Shown in pieces: positions 1 through 10,167 of a DNA stretch of 64,000 nucleotides. Source of the DNA: Mesostigma viride. Lineage: Eukaryota > Streptophyta > Mesostigmatophyceae > Mesostigmatales > Mesostigmataceae. The stretch's first letter is position 1. Each line of letters begins with the position of its first letter. The stretch spans positions 2,773,681-2,837,680 of the forward strand of contig RPFO01000392.1 in NCBI GenBank assembly GCA_009746045.1, written 5' to 3'. Under the pieces are notes generated by a model. It saw nothing but the letters and a program-made list of their open reading frames with translations, ran no database searches and had not been told where the DNA came from. A program made the translations under genes and the position numbers.

Positions 1-1080
<1,080 letters not shown>

Positions 1081-1145
1081 ACCCCCCCCTCCCTTTTACA
1101 AACACCATAATTCTGCCAACGTCACTCTTCTTTGACCGTGTGATA

Positions 1146-1556
1146 GTTACGCCCGCCGTCGTTTCTTCTCTTACTGGAAGAGCACATGACCAACATTGGT
1201 TGTGCTAGTTACGCCCGCCGTCGTTTCTTTTGCCTTCGATTCGAAATATATCTCGTGAAAGATGCCCTCCCATCAGGTAACTTGTCTTCTTGTAAGCTAA
1301 ATCTTTCCAGAATAGTTACGCCCGCCGTCGTTTCTTTTGCATCTTCGATGTCTAAGTATTTGTCGTGTAGTTGCATTCTAGTCAGGTCCATTGTCCCTTG
1401 TGATATCAATGTATCCCATGATAGTTACGCCCGCCGTCGTTTCTTTTTTATTTTCGATGTCGAAGAATATTTCGTGAGTGTTGTTTCGCGTTACGGTCCA
1501 ATGTCTTCTTGTGATATCAATGTATCCCGAGATGGTTACGCCCGCCGTCGTTTCTC
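1146..1556 (+). repeat. Five copies of the GC-rich motif in a tandem array
   Basis: The 22-bp motif with core TTACGCCCGCCGTCGTTTCT occurs at 1146, 1208, 1315, 1424 and 1535. The last four are spaced about 107-111 bp apart. Sequence between copies is only loosely similar, with shared pieces such as TGATATCAATGTATCCC before copies 4 and 5, so the motif itself is the best conserved part. The array lies upstream of the first coding segment and resembles the single motifs found in introns further along. Confidence 0.85.
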
Positions 1557-1658
1557 TTTCCGTCTCGTTCGCTTTAAAATATCTAATGAAGGTTGTACCA
1601 ACGTCCATTCACTTTTCTTATAGAATGATAAACGTTCACCTAAAACAAATTACTATAT

Positions 1659-1712
1659 ACACCCGTTAAACCACCCCCCCCTCGAAATGACTCGTTTGTT
1701 GCAGAACAAATG
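1659..1712 (+). repeat. Duplicated splice-acceptor cassette, copy 1
   Basis: About 54 bases running from ACACCCGTTAAACCAC through a C-run to GTTTGTTGCAG and the first ATG are almost identical to 2340-2393. The block ends in a good 3' splice site (TTGTTGCAG) five bases before the start codon. Two different coding segments therefore share the same leader and acceptor, which points to segmental duplication of a 5' module. Confidence 0.75.
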
Positions 1713-2257
1713 GATGAAGAACTTCAGAATATTTGCCGCGGAAACACCGATTGCCAAAAGAAAGCCGTTGACAAGTTTCACCCTTTTTGTGTGGATCACC
1801 TGAAGATTGTTTCAGACATTCAGGCAGTGTTTGACACTGGCTTAAAAAAGATTGCAAGAAAGGCGAAAAACGAGGGGGGCTCTAAGCTTGTCATGGTCCT
1901 TGAGATGAGGAAGGCCGGCATGACGGTTTGTGTGGAGACAACAGATAGTGTCGCGGATAGCATGCCAGAAATGGCAGATGTTTTGTATGAGAATGATGCG
2001 TCGGTTTTCTTCGCCATCAAGCCTCTCGGGATCGAATTCATATACACGACAAAAGAATGTGTGTGGGGGGCCGGGATCCAAGTAGTGTAGCAGAGAGTGC
2101 GGCAGAGGCCCTTGTTTTGAATGCGGGTGCTTGGTCCTACAGGGAGATCGACTTCTTAAGGCCAGGAGGGTGGGTTGACGAGCTGAAAGATGCAGTCAGT
2201 ATCGCCACAGGTGTTAGGAGGGCATCTTTTGGAAAGAGGCTCCACGGTATCATGTAA
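1705..2257 (+). pseudogene. Unknown cysteine-motif protein, frameshifted
   Basis: Not recognised. An exon opens just after a TTGTTGCAG acceptor, with ATG at 1710. It encodes about 120 residues including C-x5-C-x11-C-x2-H (residues about 9-31), a possible zinc site. The frame stops at 2090, but a second frame continues with similar composition to 2257. A single frameshift near 2060-2085 would join them. The C-terminal part (AAE...AWSYREI) resembles AAE...GWSNLDV in the intact protein at 3291-3983, which has a comparable cysteine motif. The two are therefore probably paralogues and this copy has decayed. Confidence 0.5.
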
Positions 2258-2339
2258 TATATTTTAATACGTTTCGAAACAAACAATACAAATGATTTTG
2301 ACAACATTGAATTGTATGTGTTACGCCCGCCATGAATCT

Positions 2340-2393
2340 ACACCCGTTAAACCACACCCCCCTCGAAATGACTCGTTTGTTGCAGAACGAATG
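2340..2393 (+). repeat. Duplicated splice-acceptor cassette, copy 2
   Basis: Second copy of the block at 1659-1712, again ending in TTGTTGCAG five bases before an ATG. It is immediately preceded by a half motif (GTTACGCCCGCC at 2320), so motif and acceptor travel together here. Confidence 0.75.
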
Positions 2394-2615
2394 TCAGAAG
2401 AAGAACCAAAAAAATGCCTCGGAAACCACAAGCGTAAAAGGAAAGCCGATGACAACGTAGAGACCCTCTCGGAGGATGTGCCGGAGTTGGTTTCTTCGGA
2501 TGACGAGTTTGATTACTCGAAAACATCGGGGGGACAAGTTCTTGAGAAAGCATGGAAGGTCTTTGTGACAAACGCGTTTGTGGAATGGATAAAAAAAAAC
2601 TATTCCGAGGAATAA
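2391..2615 (+). CDS. Small charged protein of unknown function
   Basis: Not recognised. The ATG at 2391 follows the duplicated acceptor and gives 74 residues ending at TAA 2613-2615. The N-terminal third is basic with a KRKRK cluster that could serve as a nuclear localisation signal. The middle is acidic and serine-rich, and the C-terminal 30 residues look like an amphipathic helix. An AT-rich stretch after the stop could hold a polyadenylation site. It may be a true short gene or a remnant of a longer one. Confidence 0.4.
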   Translation: MSEEEPKKCLGNHKRKRKADDNVETLSEDVPELVSSDDEFDYSKTSGGQVLEKAWKVFVTNAFVEWIKKNYSEE

Positions 2616-2691
2616 CAACTTGTTTATATAATATTTTTTTAATAAATTAATGTTTATTTAAAACGTATCATTTTATTCCTTCGCGCAGGAA

Positions 2692-2967
2692 ATGGTGGAG
2701 GTTGAGGAGAGTTCGCCCAAAAGGCAAAGGACCGACACAGTTCGACGAAAATGGAAGGAGTCTTCCATTGTACATCAAAAAAATAGTTGAGGATTACTGG
2801 CTCGCTTCCGATTCCACTCCTCGTCCGAGTCGGTCGTACCGACAGTGAAAGTCTGGAAGGTTTCAGACATCAATCGCATATTGAATAGATATCTATCGCC
2901 AATGTTGCTGTACAAGTTGCGCCTTCTTTGTGCCAAATTTAAACCTATTAATAAACAAGTACAATAA
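2692..2967 (+). pseudogene. Decayed small charged protein
   Basis: A segment opens three bases after a TTCGCGCAG acceptor, with ATG at 2692. It encodes about 32 residues with a basic KRQR cluster, then hits a stop. Two further frames to 2967 continue with plausible coding sequence. Its layout (acceptor, ATG, acidic start, basic cluster) matches the neighbour at 2391. It may be a diverged duplicate broken by at least two frameshifts. Confidence 0.35.
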
Positions 2968-3017
2968 AAAATTTCAAATCGTTTTTTGATTTTATTTTCC
3001 GGGGCCGGTTATGATGA

Positions 3018-3177
3018 GTTGCGCCCGCCGGCGTTTCTCTGGTTTGAATGCCCCCCTCTACATACACATTATATTGTCTGGACATTCGTATGTAGTGACA
3101 ATCGTAGTCGATGTGATTGCCATTCGTTTGTACGTAGAAAGTGGTTGTTGAGGAAGTTGCGCCCCAGGGCGTTTCTT
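3018..3177 (+). promoter_or_regulatory. Two GC-rich motifs upstream of an acceptor
   Basis: Motif copies lie at 3018 (core GCGCCCGCCGGCGTTTCT) and 3156 (core GCGCCCCAGGGCGTTTCT). The second keeps the outer bases but replaces the centre so that CGCCC and GGGCG can still pair. They sit about 270 and 130 bp upstream of the acceptor before the 3291 gene. Function unknown. Confidence 0.6.
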
Positions 3178-3290
3178 TGTTGCATTTTCTTCAAATTTTA
3201 GCTCGCATAAATAGATGAAGATGACTTAATAAATGCCAGTTTTTTTTAATAATATAAACTACTCGCGGCCGGTATGTTCTGGTTTCGCAG

Positions 3291-3983
3291 ATGTCCAGTC
3301 TGACGGTCGACATAAGGGGACGTCCATATCAGGACGCTGTTTTCCGGATTTTTGAGAAGGATCCCGAAAAGAAGTGCCGGGATAGGAAATGTAAAAAGCT
3401 GTCAATTACCGACATGGGTCTGTGTGGGGAACACATCGTAGCTTTCGGAAAGGACATGATTTCCCGTCATCTGCAACAATACGTTGACAACAATTGTGTG
3501 GGAGGGGCGCAGATGGACGTCCTTCTTGAGGATGGAGTGGACGGAGCCAAAAGGGCTGTAATTCGGCTGTCGGAAATGGATGATGACAAAGAGGACGTGA
3601 ACATTCGCCTTAGGAGGCACGACGACAACACGGCCGATTGTGTGTTTGGGTCTGGAGGAATGGAGGATGAGAGCCAGGTCTTCCATGATGCCGCGGAGAA
3701 GGTGGTTGAATGGATGATGGGTTGGTCAAATCTTGACGTTCGCATATTCAACCGTCTGACGTCTGATTTCCTTCTTAGGGGAAGTTTCAAGATGGTTGAC
3801 CGTGCAAGGCAGTCCAGGAACCAGCTATCCCTTTCCATGGCCAGTCCGATCGCACGCATGATTAAGGAGGGCCCTCTTCCGCGCAACCTTGCCTCGAGAT
3901 TTCGAAAATACCATGAAGGGCCGACCGAAAATCAGCAGCGATTTCCCATTCGCGAACCACTTATGGGTCGACGGAGTTGGTAA
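3291..3983 (+). CDS. Unknown 230-residue protein with Cx4C...GLCxxH motif
   Basis: Not recognised. The ATG directly follows a TTTCGCAG acceptor and the frame is open for 230 codons to TAA 3981-3983. Residues about 29-48 hold C-x4-C-x10-GLC-x2-H, resembling the small zinc-binding repeats seen in some WRKY-related and algal proteins. The middle is acidic. The C-terminal 100 residues are helical and basic and share AAE...GW(S)xx(D/E)(V/I) with the decayed copy at 1705-2257. Conservation of the pattern in two copies supports it being a real protein. The reaction or role cannot be inferred. Confidence 0.6.
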   Translation: MSSLTVDIRGRPYQDAVFRIFEKDPEKKCRDRKCKKLSITDMGLCGEHIVAFGKDMISRHLQQYVDNNCVGGAQMDVLLEDGVDGAKRAVIRLSEMDDDKEDVNIRLRRHDDNTADCVFGSGGMEDESQVFHDAAEKVVEWMMGWSNLDVRIFNRLTSDFLLRGSFKMVDRARQSRNQLSLSMASPIARMIKEGPLPRNLASRFRKYHEGPTENQQRFPIREPLMGRRSW

Positions 3984-4064
3984 CCGAATTTTTTTGCATT
4001 TCCTTGCCAAATGATTCTTTATGAGGGACATAGAGTTGTTTGTATAGAGAGTGAATTGACGAAA

Positions 4065-4197
4065 GTTGCGACGGCGGTCGCATCTTTTAGTGCGTCGTTC
4101 TCTTGTTATGAATCTCTGTTCATTCTGAATTATAACGTTGTTTGTACCTTGACATAATGATGCATTTTTTGTATTGAGTTGCGACGTGGGGCGCATC
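4065..4197 (+). promoter_or_regulatory. Two variant GC-rich motifs before the 4250 segment
   Basis: At 4065 the core is GCGACGGCGGTCGCATCTTT, a perfect GCGAC/GTCGC hairpin with a GGCG loop. At 4178 it is GCGACGTGGGGCGCATCTTC. Both keep TTGCG at the left and an ATCTT/TTTCT pyrimidine stretch at the right. They lie between the stop codon at 3983 and the acceptor at 4249. Confidence 0.55.
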
Positions 4198-4249
4198 TTC
4201 CTGCTGACTCGTATGATTTTTCCAATTTTTTTGTTTTGTTGTTGCAGAT

Positions 4250-5423
4250 GGAAAAGGGCGGCCCTACATCGCAGGTGGTCGGCGACTCTCCCCCTAGGGG
4301 GAAGGGTCTGAAGGGCAACCAGTTCAGGCCCAAGGCGCCTCCTCACAACAGCCTCCTCACAAGCGTGCAAGGGGGCACGCCGCCCCCAATGGTGGAATCT
4401 GGTGTCAGCTTTGCCGCGGTCACTGGGAAGGATGAGTACCACGGTGGTCTGAGATGGTGGACGATCCGGTTAAGCGGTTCAGATTGAGCGGTTTGAGCGA
4501 CTCGCGAATGGCACTCGTGAACAGCAATTCGCGCTGTACCAAGACATCCTTAATGACAAACCTGAAGTCGCCAAGGTGCCTTATCTCTCCAAAACACATT
4601 CATGCCTCGTTTCGAAACCCTGCTCCAGCAGGAGCTAAGGTTGCGTCGGTTGGCTCAGAATGCGCCAGAGACAGTAGCCGCCGCGCCCTCCCATGCCGCG
4701 CCTGCCGCAGTAGCCCAAAAGAGGGGGAGAGTGTGCACGAGTCGGCCGCAGTGCCCTCAACCGCAAGGGATCCCCCCGCGACTTCCAAGCCGGTCGCGAC
4801 GGGCGATATGCCCCCGCCGCGGCCAAGGGGAAGGGGGAAGGGGGTCGATGGAGGGGAAGACGATGTTTTCGAATGACGCTGGCAATTTGGAAGGTGGCGG
4901 GCCGATCTTCGTAAGTCTCCGCCCATTTAATTGATGTCGTGAAATACAATAAGCATTTTTTTGCAATATTCGCCAGACATGTCATTTCCGACAACTAAGC
5001 GGATTTTTACTTTCCGTTGAAATGTTCGCAGGGCCGGCAAGAGGATGTGGGTGCAAGAGAAGCCCGCTCAATGGCGGGAAGCACCCAGGTACATGAGTGC
5101 GTCAGATTCCTCTCCGGTTTACTTGTATGAAATGGTTTGCGTGCGTATATCCTTGTTTATTTTTGTAGTAATTTTTTTCTTGTGAATGGACAATCGCGTT
5201 TGCTATTTTTACAGGGAAGTCCGTTCGAGCAGCAAGAGGGCGGTGAGAGGAGGGGAAGTGGATCTTACGGTGGTTCCACTGCAGAGGGGGGAAGGGTAAG
5301 TTACCGTTGACTTACAAATTGAAAGTTTAGGTTCGTCCTCAATTGACAGAGTTACGACGGCCGGCGTTTCTCTACACTTTTCTTACATTAAAAATCTTCC
5401 GTTGATAATGTTCTTGCAGGAAG
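4250..5423 (+). pseudogene. Degenerate proline/arginine-rich multi-exon segment
   Basis: Not recognised. An ATG at 4250 follows TTGTTGCAG and is open to 4487. Overlapping frames then run to a likely 5' splice site at 4912 (GTAAGT). Further exons are suggested at about 5031-5090 and 5214-5297, with acceptors TTCGCAG and TTTTTACAG and donors GTACAT and GTAAGTT. The intron after 5297 contains a motif copy at 5351 and ends in TTCTTGCAG near 5419. The product would be low-complexity, rich in P, R, G and A. At least one frameshift is needed, so it is called a pseudogene; exon edges are approximate. Confidence 0.35.
5351..5372 (+). promoter_or_regulatory. GC-rich motif inside an intron
   Basis: One copy, core TTACGACGGCCGGCGTTTCT, lies about 55 bases after a GTAAGTT donor and about 48 bases before the TTCTTGCAG acceptor. 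The position is the same relative to the splice sites as in the introns at 5926 and 7540. Confidence 0.6.
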
Positions 5424-5523
5424 CCGGTCGTCAGGGTGGGGCAAATCTCCAGGGAGAGGGGGCTATCGCTGTCGGTGAGCCTGTGTCAGAGGCGCGGGTG
5501 GAAGCGACGGCGATACTGCGAAA

Positions 5524-7002
5524 ATGACACGCTTTAAGGAGCAAGCGGATGCTTATAAACTGAGGACGTTGGCAAAGCGGGTTGTGGCCGAGGTGAGAAC
5601 GGAAACAGCCCCACCTGAGGTACGGAACCAGATGATGACTCTCCATCAAGTCGCTGAGTTGATCGTGAAGAATGCGTGCGCGCCCGATGGAGCCACACAG
5701 CCTGAGGAGATCCCGAGCGCCAAGGCCTTGATAAAGTGGATGCAGGAGAACCTGTTCGAGGGCAAAGGGAAGGAGAGGAAGTGTAAACTGTTGACGGTGA
5801 CGGAGAAGGACGCCAAGACTCTGATCAAGATGTTGAAGGAACACGATGCCCGCCGGGACAAGTCTCCGAAGATCGCGAAGGGGTCGAAGAAAGCGGCTGA
5901 AGCAGCAGCGGTTGAGGGGAATGAGGTAAGTCTACCTCTGTTGTGAGGGGGGCTTTGTTCTTGAGGTCCACGTTTCATGTAGGTTGCGACGGCCGGCGTT
6001 TCTTAAGTGTGACACTTACTTCCTTTTGACTAACACTTACTTCCTTTCCTGATTTCGCATCGTTGAGGGAAATGAGCCAAGTGTACCTCTGTTGTGAGGG
6101 GGCTTGATCTTGAGGTTTAGGTTTCATCTAGGTTGCGACGGCCGGCGTTTCTCAAGTGTGACATTACTTTATTCCTTTCGGTTATGCTTTCCTGATTTTT
6201 TCTATCATTGTTAAGGGGAACGAGGTAAGTGTACCTCTGTTGTGAGGGGGGCTTTGATGTTGAGGTTCAGGTTTCATGTAGGTTGCGACGGCCGGCGTTT
6301 CTCAATCGACATTTACTTTATTCCTTTTGGTTATGCTTTCCTGATTTTTTCGCATCACTGCAGTACGTGCAGGCCGAGAGGGCGACCCACGCGGCCATCA
6401 TGTACTCAATCAGGCTCGACCAGCACCCGCGCCGCGAGAACATGAAAATAGATAGTACGTGGACTGCTGCCGTCGACGAACACCAGAAGGGACTCTCCGA
6501 AGCACTTGCGACCTACAAGGGGAAGGCGCTGAAGGGAAAGGGGAAAGGAAAGGAGGTGGAGGTTGCGGATGCTCCCGTGTCTCTGCTTGAGAAATGGGAG
6601 AAGTCCCCGGTGTCGCAGGATGATGATGACATCCTGGATGTGAACGATGAGATCGCGAAGGGCAAACGGTTGCGGCAGGAGCTTGCCGTTCAGCCTCGGG
6701 ACCTCGATGAGATGTCCAAAGCCTTGGTGCATCGAAATCGGGTGTGGACAAGGAACCTGTTCGTTGGGCCTCAGAAGCTCCTCGCACGAGACTTGCATCT
6801 GTCGAGAGCCGAGCAGAACGCCACCATTTTTGCAAACTCGGAGTCCGACTACGGCCACGACAAGCTGGTGATTCCTGTGTGGCGGTACTCGTTCCAGTTT
6901 TTGGCTGACCGGTGCCCCAACACTTTTCATGACTGGATGAAAAAGGAACACCCAGCGTCAGCTCGCGCAACTCTTCGGGGAGATGGGGGGGACGGACAAT
7001 GA
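5524..7002 (+). CDS. Unknown two-exon lysine-rich protein
   Basis: Not recognised. Exon 1 (5524-5925) and exon 2 (6364-7002) join in phase across a GTAAGT...CTGCAG intron to give about 346 residues. The frame is open on both sides and the junction falls between codons, which supports the model. The upstream exon from about 5420 reads into the ATG in another frame, so the true start may be further upstream behind a one-base shift. The protein has a helical N-terminal half, a KGKGKGK linker near the middle, an acidic stretch, and a C-terminal globular-looking part rich in aromatic and charged residues (VWRYSFQFLADRCPNTF). No catalytic motif is visible. Confidence 0.5.
5926..6363 (+). repeat. 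Intron built of three tandem copies, each with the motif
   Basis: The intron consists of three roughly 150-bp units. Each begins with a donor-like (AA/GG)GTAAGT or AAGTGTACCTCTGTTGTGAGG block, continues with a motif copy (5983, 6132, 6282; core TTGCGACGGCCGGCGTTTCT), and ends in TTCCTGATTT. The 20-base motif core is unchanged in all three while flanking bases differ. The first donor and the last acceptor (CTGCAG, 6363) give an open spliced frame. Confidence 0.75.
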
Positions 7003-7539
7003 AGGCTGGCTACGCTCGCGCAATGACTGACAAAGAGATTGATATCTACCTGCGAACGAGCTCGGCCAAGGGATGGCCGAAGCTGCTTCCACCGGTTCTG
7101 ACAGGACGGGCCGATTGCTGGACGATCTTAAGCCCGTGGACGTGAGAAAGGCCGCGCTTTTGGACAGTTTGTGCAAGTCCGCCTGGGAGATGGCTCCACT
7201 CGAGAAGAAGCCACCGTTGCCGCCAGCCATTTGCGGCTTTCTCGTGCTGGACGGGAACCACTTTACCACACTCATCAAATCGGTGAAATTCGAACTGGTC
7301 GCCCCAAATATGACGGTGGACCAAAGATCTGTGTGGTACAGGCAATGCTGAATGGTTTCATGAAGGCGGAAAAGCTAAGGGTCGTTGCGCGGGGAGGGAA
7401 GGAGCAGGAGTCACGAAGACCGTGGCCGCGGAGAAGCTGGAGGAGTGGGCAATGATTGGACGAATTCGGGGGGGTGGACGTGCAGATGCTCAAGGGTGAG
7501 ACCATCCTGCCGACCTGGTGGCAGATCCGTGAAGAGAAG
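7003..7539 (+). pseudogene. Frameshifted continuation of the 5524 gene
   Basis: After the stop at 7002, coding-like sequence continues in other frames. One frame is open at 7073-7351 (including LVLDGNHFTTLIKSVKFEL) and another at 7315-7455. The segment ends at a good donor (GAAGAGAAG/GTAAGC, 7539/7540). It looks like the rest of the same gene with two or more single-base shifts. No family recognised. Confidence 0.35.
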
Positions 7540-7794
7540 GTAAGCCAGTTGCGACCGCCGGCGTTTCTATAAGTGGTTTTCTTGTGTTAATTTCAGTATG
7601 CCATTAGTTCGGTCAAGATGCGACCGCCGGCGTTTCTATAAGGGGTTTTCATGTTCCACCTTAGTATGCCATATTTTGGTCAAGATGCGACCGCCGGCGT
7701 TTCTGTCAGTCGTATTCTTGTTCTCAGTTGAGTTGTGCTTATTTGGGAGGACTATCGATGTGTCTCTGCGCGTTGTTGCCCTACGGCGATGCAG
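7540..7794 (+). other. Intron with three motif copies
   Basis: A GTAAGC donor at 7540 and a GATGCAG acceptor at 7794 bound an intron carrying the motif at 7548, 7616 and 7683 (core TGCGACCGCCGGCGTTTCT). The first copy begins only eight bases after the donor. The three lie in roughly 68-bp tandem units containing TTAGTATGCCAT-like text, so the intron has grown by internal duplication, like the one at 5926. Confidence 0.65.
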
Positions 7795-8423
7795 GTTTCC
7801 GAACAAGTCGGCAAGATGATCGAAGTTGTCAGGCAGCTCGGGAACGCCATGAACGCCGAGGACACAGCCCAAGCCAAGGCAACGTGGGGCTCAGCGCTGG
7901 GGGATGTGCACCGGGCCTACCAGGCATATGGACCCGTCAAGAGAGGGAAGGGCGTGTCTATCCCAACTCCTCTGTACGGCAAGATCTGGGCGATTGTGAA
8001 GCCCTTTTGGCAGAAAGGAGAGCAAGCCAAGGCCGAAGGGGACGGCGCAGGCGACAAGGCAGGGGGGCTGAAGAGACGGACAAGTGGGGGCCGGACCAGA
8101 AGAACTTCATGCAGCGCTGGCTGTTCTGGTGTGAGGACCCTTTGAAGCCCGTTGTCGACGGCAAGCCGGCGATCGCACAGGATATCGCGGCTCGGCAAGA
8201 CTTCCTTGACGCGCGCCCTAAAGACAAGGCGCACGAACTGTCCATTTTCACCGCGCATCGGGAACTTGCGAGTTTCCAGTACTTCGACAGCCTGATCCAA
8301 GCGCCGATCATGTCCTGTGAGGCCCCTCCCAGCAACCTGATAAAAATAATGGAAGTCGCCAAGAATTTGATAGAGGCGGCAAAGCAATTCGCCCACATCA
8401 AGTTCCTGGAGAACCCCCGCTGA
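7795..8423 (+). pseudogene. Unknown helical protein, one frameshift
   Basis: The exon starts right after the acceptor (VSEQVGKMIEVVRQLG...). It is open for about 90 codons, then changes frame near a G-run at about 8065, and continues (KWGPDQKNFMQRWLFW...) to a stop at 8421-8423. Together about 208 residues, mostly helical, with conserved-looking tryptophans. No domain recognised. The shift lies in a homopolymer, so an assembly error is possible here. Confidence 0.4.
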
Positions 8424-8449
8424 TGGCGCTTGCAAACAACTAAACGGGA

Positions 8450-9623
8450 CTTTCGACCCCGTATTGGTGAGGGAGCACGTGTTTGGCGTGAAGCTGAAGG
8501 GCACCGACCGCCACGGACCTCGACAAGTTCATCGCCGAGTGCCGCCTGACCAGAGACTTTTGGCGGGTGGTCGTCACGGCCACGAGGGCGATCATTCTCA
8601 CGCTGAGGGACCTTCCGCCGGCTAAAAGGAAAGTGGTCGACCAGAAGGACTGGAAGTTCCCGAGAGGGCTGCTCGCTTCCCACCCCCGTCATTTGTATGA
8701 CGATTTGGGTGTGAAGACCAAACATCTGCTGGGTGTGCCAGGAGGCGGCGGCGGAGAAGGAGGTCGAGGAGGCGGAGGAGGGCAAGGGGACTACCAAGGC
8801 CAAGAAGGGGTGGCGGGACAGGTTGGAAGCCTACAGCGATTGGAAGGGGGTGAGGATGGGATCCGACTGGATCGCATACAGGACAATGACATGGAAGGAA
8901 AACGAAAAAAGAAAGGATCTGGTTGTGACGAAGGTGGTGGACGAGTTGTGCACGGGGTCTGACAAAATTCCTCGGTCGCTGAAGGACCAGGCGTTTGCTG
9001 TGCTGGACCTGGCAGCTGACAGCAACGAGAAGTGGAGGAACCTGCGCAAGTGGGACCCAGACTGCATTCCGGAGGAGCGCCACATTCCCAAACCCTCCTC
9101 GCATTTGAACCCGGTCGTGTGGGATGTGGTTGACAAGATGACCAACGCCCTTTTTAGGGGACCCTGCAGAGTTCTGCTGGTGTTCGGGGAGCCCGCCCAT
9201 ATCCGCCGGTGGAAGCGCCTGGTCCGCCTTATCAAATATTGGCTTGTTGAAGATGGGTGGGAAGACCTCGCCTACTTTAAGGACGACGATTCTTCGTCTG
9301 ATGAGGGTGATGATTCGGAGAAGGGGGAAGAGGGGGAGGAGGAAGTGGGGGAGGCGGATGAGAATGAGGATGAGAAGGAGGAGGATGAGGAGGACGAGGA
9401 GGACGAGGAGGACGAGGAGGACGAGGAGGACGAGGAGGAGGATATTGCTGAGGGGCACCCGCCCGGGGTGGGTGAGGGGCAGGCGGAGGGGGAGAAAGGG
9501 GATGGGGATGGGGAGAAGGGAGGAGGGGGGAGGGGGAGAGGGACGGGGGAGGAGATGGAAGGGGAGGGAAAAAGCGCCGTCGGGATGATGGAGGCTCGCG
9601 TGATGAGACAATGGGGGGGATGA
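8450..9623 (+). pseudogene. Unknown protein with long acidic tail, frameshifted
   Basis: Coding-like sequence runs in one frame from about 8567 to 8735 (DLPPAKRKVVDQKDWKF...), shifts in a GGAGGCGG-rich stretch, and continues open to 9623. The second part has a charged region (KGWRDRLEAYSDWKGV), a compact segment (VLLVFGEPAHIRRWKRLVRL), then an acidic tail with about 13 repeats of DEE or EDEE and a glycine/glutamate-rich end. Acidic tails like this are found in many nuclear DNA- or histone-binding proteins, but the core is unrecognised. Confidence 0.4.
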
Positions 9624-9660
9624 AGACAACAGGGGGGGAGGTAAGCGCCAGCGTGCTGGT

Positions 9661-10150
9661 GAAGGAGACTCGAGGCCTGTCGTTGGAAACGCCGGCGGGC
9701 GTATCTGTGATGAGGAGGGGGATCGCCAGCGGGAGGGAGGCTCGCGGCCTGTTACTGGAAACGCCGGCGGGCGTATCTGTGATGAGGAGGGGGATCGCCA
9801 GCAGGAAGGAGACTCGAGGCCTGTCGTTGGAAACGCCGGCGGGCGTATCTGTGATGAGGAGGGGGATCGCCAGCGGGAGGGAGGCTCGCGGCCTGTTACT
9901 GGAAACGCCGGCGGGCGTATCTGTGATGAGGAGGGGGATCGCCAGCAGGAAGGAGGCTCGCGGGCTGTTACTGGAAACGCCGGCGGGCGTATCTGTGATG
10001 AGGAGGGGGATCGCCAGCAGGAAGGAGGCTCGCGGCCTGTTACTGGTAACGCCGGCGGGCGTATCTGTGATGAGGATGGGGATCGCCAGCAGGAAGCAGG
10101 CTCGCGGCCTGTTACTGGTAGAGCCGGCGGGCGTTCCCGATTTACGGGAG
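9661..10150 (+). repeat. Seven 72-bp tandem units carrying the inverted motif
   Basis: Units of 72 bp repeat with cores at 9686, 9758, 9830, 9902, 9974, 10046 and 10118. Each contains GAAACGCCGGCGGGCGTATC or a close variant. Its reverse complement, GATACGCCCGCCGGCGTTTC, is the intron motif seen upstream. Because 72 is a multiple of three, the plus strand stays open as 24-residue repeats (LETPAGVSVMRRGIAS). A GTAAGC donor at about 9640 precedes the array, so it may be intronic rather than coding. Confidence 0.8.
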
Positions 10151-10167
10151 GCGGTCGTGTCCGACAG

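Noticed and set aside
1186-1623. Open frame with repeated SYARRRFF
   Set aside because: It arises from the tandem GC-rich motif; there is no start context, splice support or other coding character.
8622-9629. 335-codon minus-strand frame rich in L and P
   Set aside because: It is the antisense of the acidic DEE repeat tail; runs of LLVLLVL are typical of such shadows.
9661-10150. CRISPR-like array of 72-bp units
   Set aside because: The units are near-identical over their full length with no variable spacers, in a eukaryotic context with introns.
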